DNA of 64,000 bases from Atkinsonella hypoxylon. Lineage: Eukaryota; Ascomycota; Sordariomycetes; Hypocreales; Clavicipitaceae. Positions 1 through 12,622 of the stretch are shown piece after piece. Under the pieces are notes generated by a model. It saw nothing but the letters and a program-made list of their open reading frames with translations. It did no database searches and had not been told where the DNA came from. The first letter of the stretch is position 1, and every line of letters starts with the position of its first letter. A program made the translations under genes and the position numbers. The DNA lies in contig JFHB01000104.1 of NCBI GenBank assembly GCA_000729835.1, forward strand, positions 42,075 to 106,074. The letters run 5' to 3'.

Positions 1-2159
1 TTGGTGGGGCTACAGCGATGATGAAAAAGGCATTGCCGGTCTATCTCTTTCGAAATCATGCCCTGTAGCTGATCATTTGGTTAGGAAACTCACACCAAAT
101 GCTACTCATATCCTACCGTTCGTTACAGACACCAAGCTTACGTTGAGATTGTCCAGGGTCGAGGCTAAAGACAGGACTTGGCTTTCAAAGAAGAAGTTGT
201 CTTTGAATTTAGAGTCTCAAGTACCAATTATGGCCGTTCGTCATTGCTTTCTATTTCGCATCGTTTTTAAGAGGCTCCAACTGTCGCTCAGTTTCTCGCT
301 TGAGCCGTAGCCAGGGTCGGCCACCTGAAACTTGAAGAGAACATGAAGTCGTCTGGGTTTCCCCGAGTTCTGCCCGAGTTCTGCAGAGAGAAAACTAGGC
401 TCGATCGTTCTTTGCCCGTTCGGTGTCTCTGGAGCCATTGGTCATACCAATTCTTGATAATCTGGGATTCAAAGCCCGCATCAACGTCAAAGGTCTATCA
501 GTCTTTAACGTAAATAAGCAGTCGTATCGACTGCCCATTTGAGCTAGCCACGGCTTCATTGCATTTCCCGACGCCAAGCATTACGGGTTCTATTTCGAGT
601 ATATTTACACTTGTGTCTGCGTCTGGAGTAGTTGAGCATTGAATTTAGTTACTCCTCTGTGGAGGACACAGATGGTACGATTTCTGTTCAAATACAAAGT
701 CACGAAGCAGGACGCAAGAAATTTCTCAGGCGGTTGCAGATTAGTCAGTGCTTCTTTTATTGACGGTGAGAATGGATTATAGGAGCTCGAGCATGAACAA
801 TACATGCATGAAATATTGGCACGAGATTCTTTTGACAGACTTTTGAGGTGGCACTGTACCTCAAGTTGTACGCACTGTATGTACTGTATCAATGCCCGCA
901 ACTAGTTATTGTAACGACCGCGGTGGGAACAAAGTCCTATACTTACTTCTTTCTACCCAGTCATGAATATGGGTGGATTCTGCATGCAAAGCTCGATATA
1001 CACTTGAAGGGCCCATTACTACCGCTGCTCATTCAATGCACTAATGCGCGCACAAGAGCAAATACTGACATCGTTCCCGACATGTATATAGCAATCCACT
1101 GATACAGATTGGAATGCATCACTCACGTCGTTGGCCAGGGAGGCTGTGTGCGTGCCTTGGACGATAATTCAATGATCGCGATCTGTTCATTTCTCGATCT
1201 ACGATGGCCATCCATCTCCCCGCACAAGAGAAAGAGTCGGAGCTAGGGCTAGACTGCATTGCATATCCACCCGGCTTGGTCCCTAACCATAAGGCACTTC
1301 GTTGGCTCTGTCCTTTCCGCATCGCCAAACACCATTAGTCGCCAGCCTCCTAATGGATATATGTACCTTTATCTACCTGGACAAGTACGGAATAACCTGT
1401 TACTGGATTATAGTACTAGACCACGAGCTAGCGACGTTCCTTGGCATACGAATCGAGCAGCGACGAATATACGTCTAAGGCTGCATGAATGCGTTGACCA
1501 GAATTCCCCTTCCTTGGTAGCTTAAGGCTGCTGAATGACGATGGGCTTAATTGATAGAAGTAGCTTCTTTGTAACTTGGGACTTTCGCCAGGACTTATAT
1601 TATATGTAGACTAGTATGGTAGAAGATGTCTCTTTGTATACTTGCCCAGCTCCAGATCGTAATCGAAACAAAAAGTGTAGTCTTGGCATCAAAAAGATAG
1701 GGCAACCTGACTTCCACACCAAACCTGTTACCCAAACGGCTTACACACGAGCAGTACTATCCATCCATGGAGAGCCATCCCGCAGTATCATGACAAGACC
1801 CCGCTGACCGCGGTTCTGTAGGACCATTCTTGTATCACGCCAATTTTGCCTTCATGCCTGACCTCTTTCCCCAAGTGAAGCTGCCGCGACTCTACTCCTA
1901 GCTGCCGAGATCACGTCTGGTTTACGCTGAATAGTAGAAGCGTCAGGCATACGCGACCGATGCACGACCCATTACCGCCACGGAAGGAATATGGTTGTAG
2001 ATCAAAGTTCATGAATATCCCTGGCAAGAATTTCATGCACGCGGCTGGAGAGTCATCGGTGCCATGTCTCGACCAAGACAACAGGCCATGGCTCGATCTC
2101 CGCATCTCACTGTGAGCGATGATGTTACATACACCGCAGGTAGCTTCATTTGCCATAGT
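1..2159. other. No gene seen (left edge)
   Basis: I see no reading frame here with recognisable motifs, a plausible splice pattern or a conserved domain. The open frames are all under about 100 codons and overlap each other on both strands. The region is downstream of the minus-strand eIF2B gamma gene and probably holds its 3' UTR plus spacer. Confidence 0.6.
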
Positions 2160-4177
2160 CTAGGCCTCTTGGTCTTCAACTGCATCATCCGCGACGGCTG
2201 CAACCTCTCGGTCGACATCCATAAGGACCTCATTCATTTCAGCTTCCGTTGCCTCCAGTCCCTCGGAGCTCATCAGCTTATTATCCTTATCCTCGGCTAC
2301 AGATTGTCAGCATTCAATCACACACTCCATGGAATTTGGGCAAGTCAACATGGAGAAGGGTACAGTTGCGCGAGAGGCTTTCCTCCCCCCCTTCTCTTTA
2401 GAGCTAAGGACTTGCCAAGGACTTTGCAGGCAAGAAGAGGCTTGAACGTACTCTTGGGCTCAACGAGCAAGTTCTCCTGCACTTCACAGTCTGTGAGAAC
2501 TGAATAATCACCAATGACACATCTCTTTCCCAGAATGCACTTTGTTAGTTTACATCCTTTCCCAACAATGACGCCGTCCATCAAGAGGCATTGTGATAGT
2601 TTGGCACCCTCATTTATCTGGCAATTGGCGCCTACAACAGATTCTTTAATGGCTGTTTTCTCTTCCACGGTGACATTCTCGCCAATCAGGCTGTCTGCTT
2701 TGGTGATTGTTGTCCGTGGCTTGACACCTTCTGGGTAAGCAACCTTCCTGTTGTGCGCAAAAGGGGATCCCGCCTCCTGGCCCGCCTCCTCGATTGATTC
2801 GAGTTTAGCGAGTTGTAGAGAAGTGGCGAGGAGCAGTTGGGCCGTGTCTACCCGACGTATAGTTAGAGCTTGGTCTTGTCCTTGAGCTGAGTGGACATAG
2901 GCCAGCAACGGAGGCACATCTGTGCTTTGCTTCAGCACTCCTACTTGCTGTGCAGGCTTGACTCCGTCAGATGTCGTAGAGGCCTGTTTCCCAGTCGCCC
3001 CTTTTGCGGCACCTGAATCTGACCCTTGATTGGAGTTGACACTATCCGGCATGGAATCGCCGTCGTCTTCAGCAGTGATTTTGCTGCTGCACAAGGAAGG
3101 AATTTGAAGTTTGTCGGCAAGCCCCGTCTGCCAGCCTGCTTTCGCCCACCATCCGATCACATCCTCTCCAATGCTATCTAGTCGCTCATTTTCTTTGACA
3201 AAGTCCATAATCCAGCGAGGGAAGATGTATATATGGGCGTCACGGTGGGAAGTGTACATGCGCAGGCGAGGGTGTGCTCGTAATAGCCCGTGGCGCAGAG
3301 GGAACGACTTCTTCTCCTCCATCATATCATTGAGGGAGTCTGTAGGCATAGAATATGCCAGTTTCGATATATGAGAGAAGACAGATCCTTTCTCCACACC
3401 TTCGTGAGAGGACTGCAGTGGTGTTGTGGCGATGAAGTCAGTTTCTTCGCCCTTCACAGGCGGACTGGTCTTGGTGTCGTACCAAACACCTAGCCCACCG
3501 CTATGTTTAGCCTCGTGACCCTTTGCGCAAGTGCTGCTACCAAGAATATCCGCCAGACTGGCTGATTTGACCATCCATGCTTGGAGAAGCTTGTCACCAC
3601 CAAGTTCACAAACCAGATCACACGGTAGGACGACAAAGTCTGTCTTGACGAGGTCATAAACTTCCGGAAGACGAAGGATTTCGGCGGTGCCGGTGTTTAG
3701 ACCCAACTCTTTTGGTGATTGGATGTCTGGCCGAGGAAGAGGAAGACTGGTGAGGAATGGGTTTATGCTGAACGCTGAGCTCATGGCTTTGGCCGTAGAG
3801 GGGGGGCATATAAGTGTAATGTCTGTATTGAGTTAGCAAACATGATTTGTCAGTCGTTATCCGCCCTTTGTCAATTTGTGTTTTTTTTGGGGGGTTTTGA
3901 GTATAAAACACAAGTACTCTTGTTATGCACATGAAACTTTGCACAAGAGATATGCTAATGGAGGATGGCAACTGAGCTATCAGACGACAAGCCTACCTGT
4001 AATACCCATACGATGGCAGAAATCTATAGGATACCAGACCATAGGTCGATTCGCAATCGGCAAAAGAGCCTTTGGGTGCTCATCAGGGTTTGACGTGAAG
4101 GTTGAGAAGGATGATCCTGGTCCACAAAGGATGAGTGCTTGGAGCCCTGTTGAGGGCATCGACATGGCATGGGGCAT
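2160..4177 (-). CDS. GCD1: Translation initiation factor eIF2B subunit gamma
   Basis: This is the gamma subunit of eIF2B, which with the epsilon subunit forms the catalytic part of the guanine-nucleotide exchange factor for eIF2 in the cytosol. Three exons in phase give 562 aa: 4177-3997, 3822-2452 and 2296-2160. Introns are GTAGGC...CAG and GTACGT...TAG. The N-terminus has the nucleotidyltransferase-like motif LILCGPGSSF followed by HPKALLPIANRPM. The C-terminal third carries left-handed beta-helix hexapeptide repeats (for example CKLTKCILGKRCVIGDYSVL). The last exon gives the acidic tail KLMSSEGLEATEAEMNEVL, and the model ends EDQEA. The start is the ATG at 4177; the next in-frame ATGs are 4 and 6 codons further in. 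It is divergent from the PEX22-like gene. Family and splicing are secure; the exact start is less so. Confidence 0.93.
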
Positions 4178-5090
4178 TTTCAACTGCTGCTCTGGCCAAC
4201 GTGGGCAGATTACACAACTTTTGACCGTTCAGTTGGTTGATTTTAGAAATGTATCATGAACCTGCGAAGCCAAGAATCTGTGAACAATGTTGTGTTGTTG
4301 CGCCTTGGGCGGTTCACGCTGGCCGCTTGCAAAGAGTCATAGTCTCCCAAAATGGTGGGATACCCACGGTGCAACGTGTGGCTGTAATTCTGACGTATGG
4401 CTTTGCAGTGTGGCTCATGGATTATCGATAAGCAAAAGCTTGCTCTAGCACGTGCACGTGTACGGCTTGCCGGATGTTAAGGTACGGAGTAGATAGATGT
4501 TTACCTCGGCCAACATAAGAGGGGTCTACAGCTCAGTAGCCCACCAGGACTCGATCTTACCTGACCTGAGCCCTTGTTAAATACTACTATTGCTTTCTTA
4601 AATATTCCCTGTTGGAACAAAAAAAGTCTTGGAATCTTTCTTTTACTTGGGTTTGTTTATATTTTTTCTTAATTAATTCTAGATTTTTTATCTTAAAACA
4701 TTAGCTAATTACTCCCTCGAATGCATCCTGGTGAGTCTGCACTCAGTGGGCCAATCAGAAGAGTAGAACTACGCCACATAAATTCACAACATGCGTTGCT
4801 AGGCTGCTCGGCTGGCGACCCACAGCATTGTTGACATTCGACAAGCACCAGCCACCAGCTTGTTTAACATCAAACAGGGCCTGATGCACGCCGTGTGCTA
4901 CCCGCCTCGTAGGGTTATCAGTTAACTATCTGCGACATCCAGCTCAAGGTCTTACATTGCGCCACCTACACGAACACCTTGTTGCTGGACACATCTCTGT
5001 CGATTGACGAGCCTCAATTGGACTTTGGGTTATCTCGCCTGGACAGACTGGACATTGAGATGCGACACTCCTTCTCTCCATAAATGTCAA
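4178..5090. promoter_or_regulatory. Shared divergent promoter region
   Basis: About 0.9 kb separates the start codons of eIF2B gamma (minus) and the PEX22-like gene (plus), so both promoters must lie here. It contains a double CACGTG, a TACGGAGTA word at 4483-4491 and an AT-rich stretch around 4570-4710. No coding frame is visible. Confidence 0.5.
4449..4460. promoter_or_regulatory. Tandem palindromic E-box CACGTGCACGTG
   Basis: Two directly abutting CACGTG palindromes. CACGTG is the classic core bound by fungal bHLH factors (Cbf1/Pho4/SREBP-like). The position between two divergent genes fits a regulatory site, but binding is inference. Confidence 0.4.
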
Positions 5091-6419
5091 ATGTCACCAA
5101 ACGAACGTGGAGCCTCGCGTCGAGGAGTTTGGAGTCACTGGGTGCCTCTTGCTGTCACTGTCGCTGTTACCACTGTCGGGCTGGCCGCCTGGGCTTGGAG
5201 TCAGCGCGAGGATGAGGATGATAATGCTTTCGATCATGAGGTCGACTTGGACTATGAAAATGCTGATTACGGAGACAACCCGGCGTATGGGGCATCGAAC
5301 CGCGACCCGAAGGCGCCTTACCAAGGACCGCAACAACGCCCACAGCAAGCAAGCGATTCTGTGTCTTACGGAGTAGCCACTGCTGCCAACGATGTGTCGG
5401 CGTCGGGGTGGGGTGCACGAATGTCTGGCGCTTTACGACGAACACCGAGCCCTCAACAGTTCTTCGATTCGACTGGAAAGACAGTTGCAGCGGGAATGGC
5501 CGCTGCAGGCGCCGCCATGGGCAAGGCCCTGGCTTCTATTCGCGAAGAGGACAAGGCCTACGTCGAGAACCCCTGGTCCGAAGAGGCTGACGCGAAGAAA
5601 GAACGGGCTCCCACCTCAGGAGATAAGAGACGGAAGACGGTCGCCATTGTTGTTTCAGCAGATACCAAACTTTTAGATTTTGAGGATGATGGCACGCATG
5701 AACTTGCTGTACGTTGGAACTGACGCGAAGATGCTAAAGGACGTTACGAGGCTGATGCGGTTGCAGTCCATCTTATCTCACATTCCTCGCCACAACGACT
5801 TTTCCAGGATCAAGCTCTACATTTTGATCTATGCTCCGGATCTGAAGGAGTCTATGCTGGATCGTACATCTAGTCATCTCCCGCCAAGATCACTAAGCTC
5901 GTCATTTTCTAACCTTAGTCATACTCAAGCCCAAACGCCTGGAGAGGAAGTCGAGGGCCCGTTGTAAGTCAAGTGGAGGATTACAACGATTAGCACATGC
6001 TGATAGCTGTTGACAGGATCTCTTCCACGAATGCGGCGTACAATGCAGTCTACTCCCAAGCCCTTATCTTGGTGGAAAAGGAAACTGCCATCCTGCCGTT
6101 CACCACCCCCAATGGCCATGTTCATATTCTCCGTCACATTCAGCCAGAAACTCTATATATGCAGGAATCCCTCAGTGGAGACAATGGCAGCATCATCACT
6201 AACCTCCAGACCTGGATGCGGCACGACATTATTCTTGTTGTTGGCGCCGAGAGAGGGTCTGGTGGACTGGCTGACAGCGAGTCTGAAGCTGAGAGATCAG
6301 CTAAGCCCGCGAAATGGTGGCAAAAACCTGAAAGAGTGGGACGCGGACGTGGAGTTGTCGTTGTTGATGGCATGCGGGTGCATGATGATTGGGCTCGACG
6401 AGTCCAGGGACGAGAGTAA
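5091..6419 (+). CDS. PEX22: Peroxin-22-like membrane protein
   Basis: Probable Pex22-like peroxin: the peroxisomal membrane anchor of the ubiquitin-conjugating enzyme Pex4, used in Pex5 receptor recycling. Exons 5091-5708, 5767-5963 and 6017-6419 join in phase to 405 aa. Introns are GTACGT...CAG (58 nt) and GTAAGT...CAG (53 nt). An N-terminal membrane segment follows a short basic head (roughly residues 15-34, VPLAVTVAVTTVGLAAWAW). An acidic, low-complexity linker comes next. The conserved soluble domain starts near residue 190 with TVAIVVSADTK, continues through LSHIPRHNDF and LYILIYAPDL, then HILRHIQPETLYMQESL and RHDIILVVGAERGSGGLADS. It ends KWWQKPERVGRGRGVVVVDG. The start codon was chosen because it puts the membrane segment at the very N-terminus. 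The assignment rests on recalled resemblance to the fungal Pex22-like family; Pex22 proteins diverge fast. Confidence 0.75.
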
Positions 6420-7296
6420 GACATGAACAGCTCAGTATATAACTTGATCTATGATGTTGATAATCCCCCTTGGGTTTGGGGTGAAAAGCGGGGATAGGAG
6501 CCCATGTGCATGTGTTGTCTTCTTTAATGATGAAATAAGAAGCCTGTATAGGTAGCGTTGTTGGTTTCGGTTTGAGGGTCGACATTCATGGTCCCTCGAT
6601 CGCACTCGTGCATGCTGTGTGAATGTCTTCTTTTAGCTGACTCGGCAGGTATACAAAGCCGCACCTTGTATTTATTACTGTTCGCTAGACGCAAAGATTG
6701 AACGTGGCCACTCGAGTGATGTTTCGTCAGAACGCCTTGTGTACTGGACAGTGTTCATTCCGTATGATTGGTTTATTGTGTCACGTGACTCCCGGATGCG
6801 CATCTGTATGTCGACGGCGTCGGTCGCGGTAGTCAAGTGGAACCTCAAAAGATGAATTGCCTGGTATCACACGTGGAGCCAAACACTGCGCCGGCGTCAC
6901 CTGTGTTAACATCGCAGTTCCAGCAACGTCATTGTTGCCGTGTACTCATCTGCTATGGATCAATGAGGCTTCATTTGTGCCTTACTTCTCGTTGTACTTT
7001 CCACTACCCTGCACGGCCGAACCTTCCTACATTCGCTACTTGATCCACGCTCACGTCTCCGCAACCCACTAGCCTCGATCCCGACTCGCAACATCACCAC
7101 ATATCTACAGCCATCCGTGTCGGGCGTAGCGACATCATCCTTACCACCACCTCCATTATTAACCGCCCTCACGAGCCAGCCCGCGTTGGGGTATCAATGT
7201 CCGCGTCCATAGATCCTGCGCTCCAGTGATCAACAGCGGCGGAACTGCTGACTGCGCAGAAAGCGGTGCTTGCCGCGGACGGCATCGCGAGCCATC
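6420..7296 (+). promoter_or_regulatory. Intergenic region upstream of SPT20
   Basis: No gene seen. It contains TCACGTGA near 6781 and should hold the PEX22-like 3' UTR and the SPT20 promoter and leader. The first in-frame ATG after a stop in the SPT20 frame is 7297. Confidence 0.4.
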
Positions 7297-9812
7297 ATGG
7301 CCTCCGCCAGCCCCGTCGTCCAGCAGAATGTCGCGGCCAAGTCAAAACGCCCTATTCCGCCTGGCATCCAGACCAATGGAGTCTCATCGTTCAGCTCATC
7401 GCCGTCCCCATCCATGTCGAATAAAAATCCTCCTGCGAGCGCGAAACAAGCGCCGAATTCAGCCAGTGACCGGTCTATAACCGCTTCTACAGTTCGCCCA
7501 GTCAATCGAGCGCGGCGCGAAACTTTCAGTCACACGATGGGAAGACTTTCGCGTAACAGTGCTGGCATGCGCACCGGCTCATCTTCTGCCGAGGCCGGTC
7601 ATCGTGATAATGGACATCCGCTGTCTCGTACGCTTGCCTCCCTAAATCTTCTCTTCTTCACTACCCGTCCTTGCAATCTGACCAAGCATGTTTTCTTGAC
7701 AGGACTCTCGGACAAGGCGCTTTTGTTCAAACACCAGGGCTCCCCGCCATCTCTCATTGTTCATCTCCATGTCAATGGCTTTCGATTCGACGCACAAGAC
7801 GGAATGTTCAAGTATACCTCACCCATGAAAGTATTTCTCGAGCATATGAGAGCGCGCACAATACCGCACGACCTTCTGCCTCAATTTGTTGAGAATAATG
7901 TTCCCTTTTACGACGGAAGTCTCATTGTGCAAGTACACGATCACCGGACAGGCACGCAGGCCAAAGACGTTGCTAAACCCACCTCAACTTCTAGCAGCGT
8001 GTTGCCCGGCTCTATACACAATTATAACCAGTATTTGACGCCATCTCCATATGTTGCATTTCCAAAAGATGGACAAAGTCTGGAGAATGAGACAGGGACC
8101 AAAGATGTTGACGGTCCTAAAGAAAGGCAGGAGGATGACAAGGACAAAGAAGCCATGCCCGCGCCTGCTCAGCCATTAGAGTCTTCAGAAGGGAAGGCAA
8201 CAGCAAAATCCAAGGTGTACACTCGCGTTCTGCGTCCGACCCAAGAGTCATTACAGAAAGATTTGCGGATAAAGCTTATCACACCTAAAGGCGCCAGCAA
8301 AGGAAACACTGATACCCCTTCACTTGGCCTCCCAGCGACCCCTTTGTCACTTGCGCCACCTACGCTAACTGCAAACTCGATGCCGCCGCCAAGTAATAAA
8401 CGTCTGAAGAAGGAGAAAATGGAATTGGAGCCCAGTGACGTCTGTGCTGTCGAGGGACAGATACTGCAGGCAACTCTTCCGCCGCTCTACCTGGAACCAA
8501 CATCGAGCGTGGAAGAAACAATTGCATTACTAGAAGCATTCTCAGATGCGAACCACTCCGAACCACCACCACAACCCAAGACTCGTAAGAGAACTGTAGC
8601 CGAAATGGCCGCCGACGAGGCTGCCGCAGCGGATCAAGAGCGATATATGTTGACCCTAGATGAGAGGTTGACCGGAAATTCATCAAGTGCTCAGGGCACT
8701 AACGGTACTGACTCTAAGGGGCAGCCTGGAGCCATCACTTTTGAGCCACGGTTCGAGCGGTTCAAGGTAATTGAGGACATAAAGAGGGAACATGCTGAGA
8801 AGAAGGAGCAAGAGAAACTGAAACAGCAAGAAAATGATCGAAGGCTCCAACATCAACGACAAGAGCAATTGGCCCAAGCCCAGCGACAACAGGCAGAAGC
8901 CGAACGGCAAAGACGAGAAGCCGCACTTCGAGAGAACCAGCTGCGACAGGAGCAACAGAGACAGGCTTTGGCGGCACGCAATGCCGCTGCGGCATCTGCT
9001 TCTCAGAACCAACAGCCGCCACCTCAGCAACAATCTCAAGCTCAGCAACAAACTCAGCAGCCGCAACAGCAATCTCAACCACAAGTGCCACCAACTCAGC
9101 ATGCCCATCCGACACAGAACAACATAGGCGCCAATATACCAAATGGCATGGCGGCCAGCGGCCAAAATGCCATAGCTAACAATATGCAGGGCTCTGCTCA
9201 GCCGAGGTTTCAGGCACAGATGACACAACAAGCTGCTACCGCTTCCTCACCACTAGTCAGGCAAGGGACTCCGCAGAATATGTCCTCGCCCATGGTGGGC
9301 AGTGTTCCTATGCAACAGACTAACTCTAGCATGGCTACAAGCCCTCCACGACCTCCTTCTGTCGTTCAACACAACGGTCAAATGTCGGTCCCCATGGCTC
9401 ATAACATGTCCGCCAGAGGCAGTCAACAGAGCCATCCGTCAGGCACTCCTCGCATGCCGAACTCAACACCCAATATGACCCATGGTACGCCTATCAATCG
9501 ACCAGCAATGGCTGCCACACCGCGCATGTCTCAAGCAAGTCCACCGCCTAACATGATGGCTCAAAATTCTCAAATGGGTCAGTCTATGATGATGAATCAG
9601 CAAGGCATAAATCATAGTCAACAGCAGATGTTTGCAGCTCAGCTGGCCGCTCAGCAGCGAGTTCTCGCGCAACAACAGCAACAGCAACAATTCGCCGCTT
9701 TGCAGAACGGAGGCGTCAATGGTGCCATGAGCGCACAGAATATGACACCACAGCAGCAGCAGGTTATGCAAATGATGCAACGACAGATGCTGATACAACA
9801 ACAACAGCAGGC

Positions 9813-9844
<32 letters not shown>

Positions 9845-10352
9845 GCGGCATGATGACACCGCAGCAGCAACAGCAGCTCGCTCAGCAATACGCAGCACAA
9901 TTGCAGCAGAACATGCAGAACAACCAGTTAAGACAGATGACACCACAAATGCAAGCACAAATACAACAAATGGCACGAATGGGCCAGATGGGTAACCCAA
10001 TGCAGAGACAAGTTAGTGGACAAATAATGAATGGCAACAACGCGAATATGCAAGCATTCGCGGCAATGCAGATGCAGCAGCAGCAGCAGCAGCAGCATCA
10101 TCAGCATCATCAGCAGCAGGGCCAGCCCCAACAGCAACAAATGGGTGCCAATCCTTTGCAAGCGCAGATTCAACTTAGTGCTCGGCAAATATATTCACGA
10201 TTGATGCAAGGTGCCGTTGCGAAGTTTGGCAGCGCCGAGAACGTCCCTCAAGATACTCTTGACAAGATAAAACAGTCTTCTTTCATACAAGCTCAGCAAA
10301 TGCTCCAGCAAAGCATGGCTCAGCGTCGAGCACAGCAGCAGCAAATGGTGTT

Positions 10353-10427
<75 letters not shown>

Positions 10428-10479
10428 ACAAGCTGCCATGCAGGGGATGGGCGGCATGATGGGTCATCAAGGGATGTAG
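7297..10479 (+). CDS. SPT20: SAGA complex subunit Spt20
   Basis: Spt20-family protein, a core structural subunit of the SAGA transcription coactivator in the nucleus. Read without splicing it is 1060 aa. The Spt20 domain lies roughly at residues 130-230 (GSPPSLIVHLHVNGFRFDAQDG, then SPMKVFLEHMRARTIPHDLLP, VPFYDGSLIVQV and ITPSPYVAFP-like text). A charged coiled coil (EHAEKKEQEKLKQQE..., about 500-570) follows. The last 450 residues are almost all Gln, Met, Ala, Pro and Asn, with several poly-Q runs, the longest about 34 residues and encoded by mixed CAG/CAA. A 75-nt in-frame segment, 7628-7702, has GTACGC at its start, CTGAC and CAG at its end, and looks like an intron lacking a stop codon. 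Removing it gives 1035 aa and a smoother junction (HPLSR then LSDKALLFKHQG). Family call is strong; the splice form is open. Confidence 0.88.
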
Positions 10480-11347
10480 AACATGGTAACGATTCGGTTA
10501 TGATGGCAAACCCCAGTTTCGAAGCGTAATAATGCCAAAGGGCGATGAAAGGGAAATGAGCAAAAAAGCACAACGTGGTTTGTCTCTTGGAGAAGAGGGT
10601 CGTATAAGTTGATGGTGCACGGCCATGCCATTCAACCCTGGCTAGTTTATTCTCCAAATCACGTTGTTTTCTCATGTATCTTTTTATGTTTTTTTCTTTT
10701 TGTTTCTTCCTCTTGTTTTTTCGTTTCCTGCTACGCAAGGTTCGGCACGGTAATTGGAATACCCCATGGGATTGTTTTCGTTGGTTATTGCAAAAGGGAC
10801 GAGGGCACGCGGATGGCCTTGGGACTTTTTTATTTTATTTTATTTCATTTTATTTCATTTCATTTTATTTTATTTTTATTTTTATTTTTTGTATCAAGAC
10901 TGGAGCACGGGTTCGCATAGGCTTCAGCATGGCGTTGTAGTGGTATGGGGGAGCGGGGCTGATGTACAGTATACACTCTAGTTTTAGAGCAGGCATCGGG
11001 GTTATGAATGGTTTGAAGCGACGTTCGTGTGCTTGGTGCTGACGTGGCTACATCATGCGAGTTGACAACATTGTCACGTTGGCCTTCTTGCCCTTCTGGC
11101 CTTGAAGAATGCTCTCGGAAGTTTGACTCCGCGTGATGGCACGTCGTTTGAATAATTTGAGTCTGGTGCCTTGCGACTTGTGAGGCCCCTGGCCTATAAG
11201 CTTGATCAACAGAGAACCAACCTCGCTTCTAACCTTGTCTTAAAAATCCCTCCAAGGTTCTCTTTTCGACATGTCCTAAATATCTACCCTCAATAGAAAC
11301 GTGATTCTGAGGACCAGCTCTTATCATCTTGCTATATTTCTATCCGC
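10480..11347. other. Intergenic region, SPT20 3' side
   Basis: No gene seen. SPT20 and the minus-strand F-box gene converge here, so both 3' UTRs lie in this interval. It includes a T-rich stretch at 10675-10730 and the ATTTT/CATTTT repeat listed separately. Confidence 0.5.
10826..10890 (+). repeat. TTTTATTTCA-type microsatellite
   Basis: Imperfect repeat of TTTTATTT and TTTCATTT units over about 65 nt in the SPT20 3' region. It is probably transcribed as part of the 3' UTR. Confidence 0.7.
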
Positions 11348-12622
11348 TCACCAGCTTTGAAGTGACCCTAGCTTCGACGCTACCCACGCCTCTCGACAAT
11401 CCCAGTCGTCGTTCGGGTACCACGACAAACTGAACCAAGAATCCTCAAGGCCATTTTCTGACGTAATGCGTTCCTCTTCGTCAATATCCATATGGTCTCT
11501 GGAATCTGCATTACGGGATTGATAGGCCTCCCTCCTGGCATCGTCTTTTATCAGTGTTTCCCAAAGTCCCCTTTTGTTCGTCCGGCAATTCGGTGCATCA
11601 CACCAAAGAACATGCTTGTTATACTCCGTGAAGAGTCGCGTCTTGTCGATCAAACCAAGCCATCCGAGACTGGTCGGCCTTTCAATAGTCCAAAGATACC
11701 GCATCGAGAGTATTACCCGGCCTTCGTCGAAAAGCCACATGTACACGGCGCCGCAGACTCGACATTCCAATGTACTTTGTCTTTCACACCTGCAAGGTTG
11801 GACGACATCGTCCCATGAAGTAAGTTGTCTGTATTCCCTGAAACAATTGCAAATCCCGGACTGAACAAAATCCCGGAGCTCTTTGGTCGGGGAGATGTGT
11901 TGACAGGTCCTTAACGTTTGGAGAGCGCCCTCGAGTAGACCGGCAACAATTGTGCGGATCAAGGATACTGGGAGAAAAGACCAGGAATGGATCTCGAACA
12001 GAGTTATATCCCACCCATAGCCTATGTCATACCTGGGACCACCAGACACCACCAGGCGTGGGAAGGCGCATCCGCCCGAAAGACATGATTGTATATACGG
12101 GCAGTATGGGTAATGTGACAGGTTTGCGCATGCTGATCTATAAATGTCTCTCTGGTTCTCTATGTTCTCCCATTTGGCGGAATTGTTTGAGCTGTGGTTG
12201 CATGGCGTAATTTCTCCGCGCCGCCCAATACATATCTGCGAATCGGAGGCACTCCAGTTCGGGCTGTCTCTGGGGAAAAATAATGCGCTTGCGTGTTGGC
12301 GCCTGCATCCGTGACAATACATCAAACTGCGTAGCTGTTTCAGTTTCTCATCAGCAATTCCAGTGTGCTTGACAGCGAGACATGGGCTGCAATATGATTC
12401 GTGATGCAAAATCTCACGGAGGTTGTATCTTTCCGAAGGGCGCATCATTCTCTGATTGAAGCCTCGGTGTTGGATGGCTGAATCGAATTCCCGATGATAA
12501 GTACTGAACAGCTGTGAATCAAATAGCGCCATAAACAAGGATGACGTCTGGCGGACGCAATACAGGGAGTCCGAAGTCAAAAAGGACATTATATGTAGTA
12601 GGACCTCATTAGGTAGTGCCAT
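11348..12622 (-). CDS. F-box domain protein, function unknown
   Basis: Single-exon, 424 aa. The N-terminus (residues 1-40) reads as a fungal F-box, LPNEVLLHIMSFLTSDSLYCVRQTSSLF, which would bind Skp1 and make this a substrate adaptor of an SCF ubiquitin ligase. The rest is rich in cysteine and tryptophan, with CxxC pairs such as SPCLAVKH, MYCHGCRR, CRCERQSTLECRVCGAV and WCDAPNCR, hinting at a metal-binding or disulphide-rich recognition region. Orphan F-box proteins of this build are numerous and rapidly evolving in filamentous fungi, and the target cannot be read from sequence. It lies in a gene-poor stretch. Confidence 0.75.
   Translation of the reverse strand: MALPNEVLLHIMSFLTSDSLYCVRQTSSLFMALFDSQLFSTYHREFDSAIQHRGFNQRMMRPSERYNLREILHHESYCSPCLAVKHTGIADEKLKQLRSLMYCHGCRRQHASALFFPRDSPNWSASDSQICIGRRGEITPCNHSSNNSAKWENIENQRDIYRSACANLSHYPYCPYIQSCLSGGCAFPRLVVSGGPRYDIGYGWDITLFEIHSWSFLPVSLIRTIVAGLLEGALQTLRTCQHISPTKELRDFVQSGICNCFREYRQLTSWDDVVQPCRCERQSTLECRVCGAVYMWLFDEGRVILSMRYLWTIERPTSLGWLGLIDKTRLFTEYNKHVLWCDAPNCRTNKRGLWETLIKDDARREAYQSRNADSRDHMDIDEEERITSENGLEDSWFSLSWYPNDDWDCREAWVASKLGSLQSW

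Noticed and set aside
9463..10470. Long minus-strand leucine- and cysteine-rich frames opposite SPT20
   Set aside because: They are the antisense of the CAG/CAA tracts (CTG/TTG runs) and have no independent motif.
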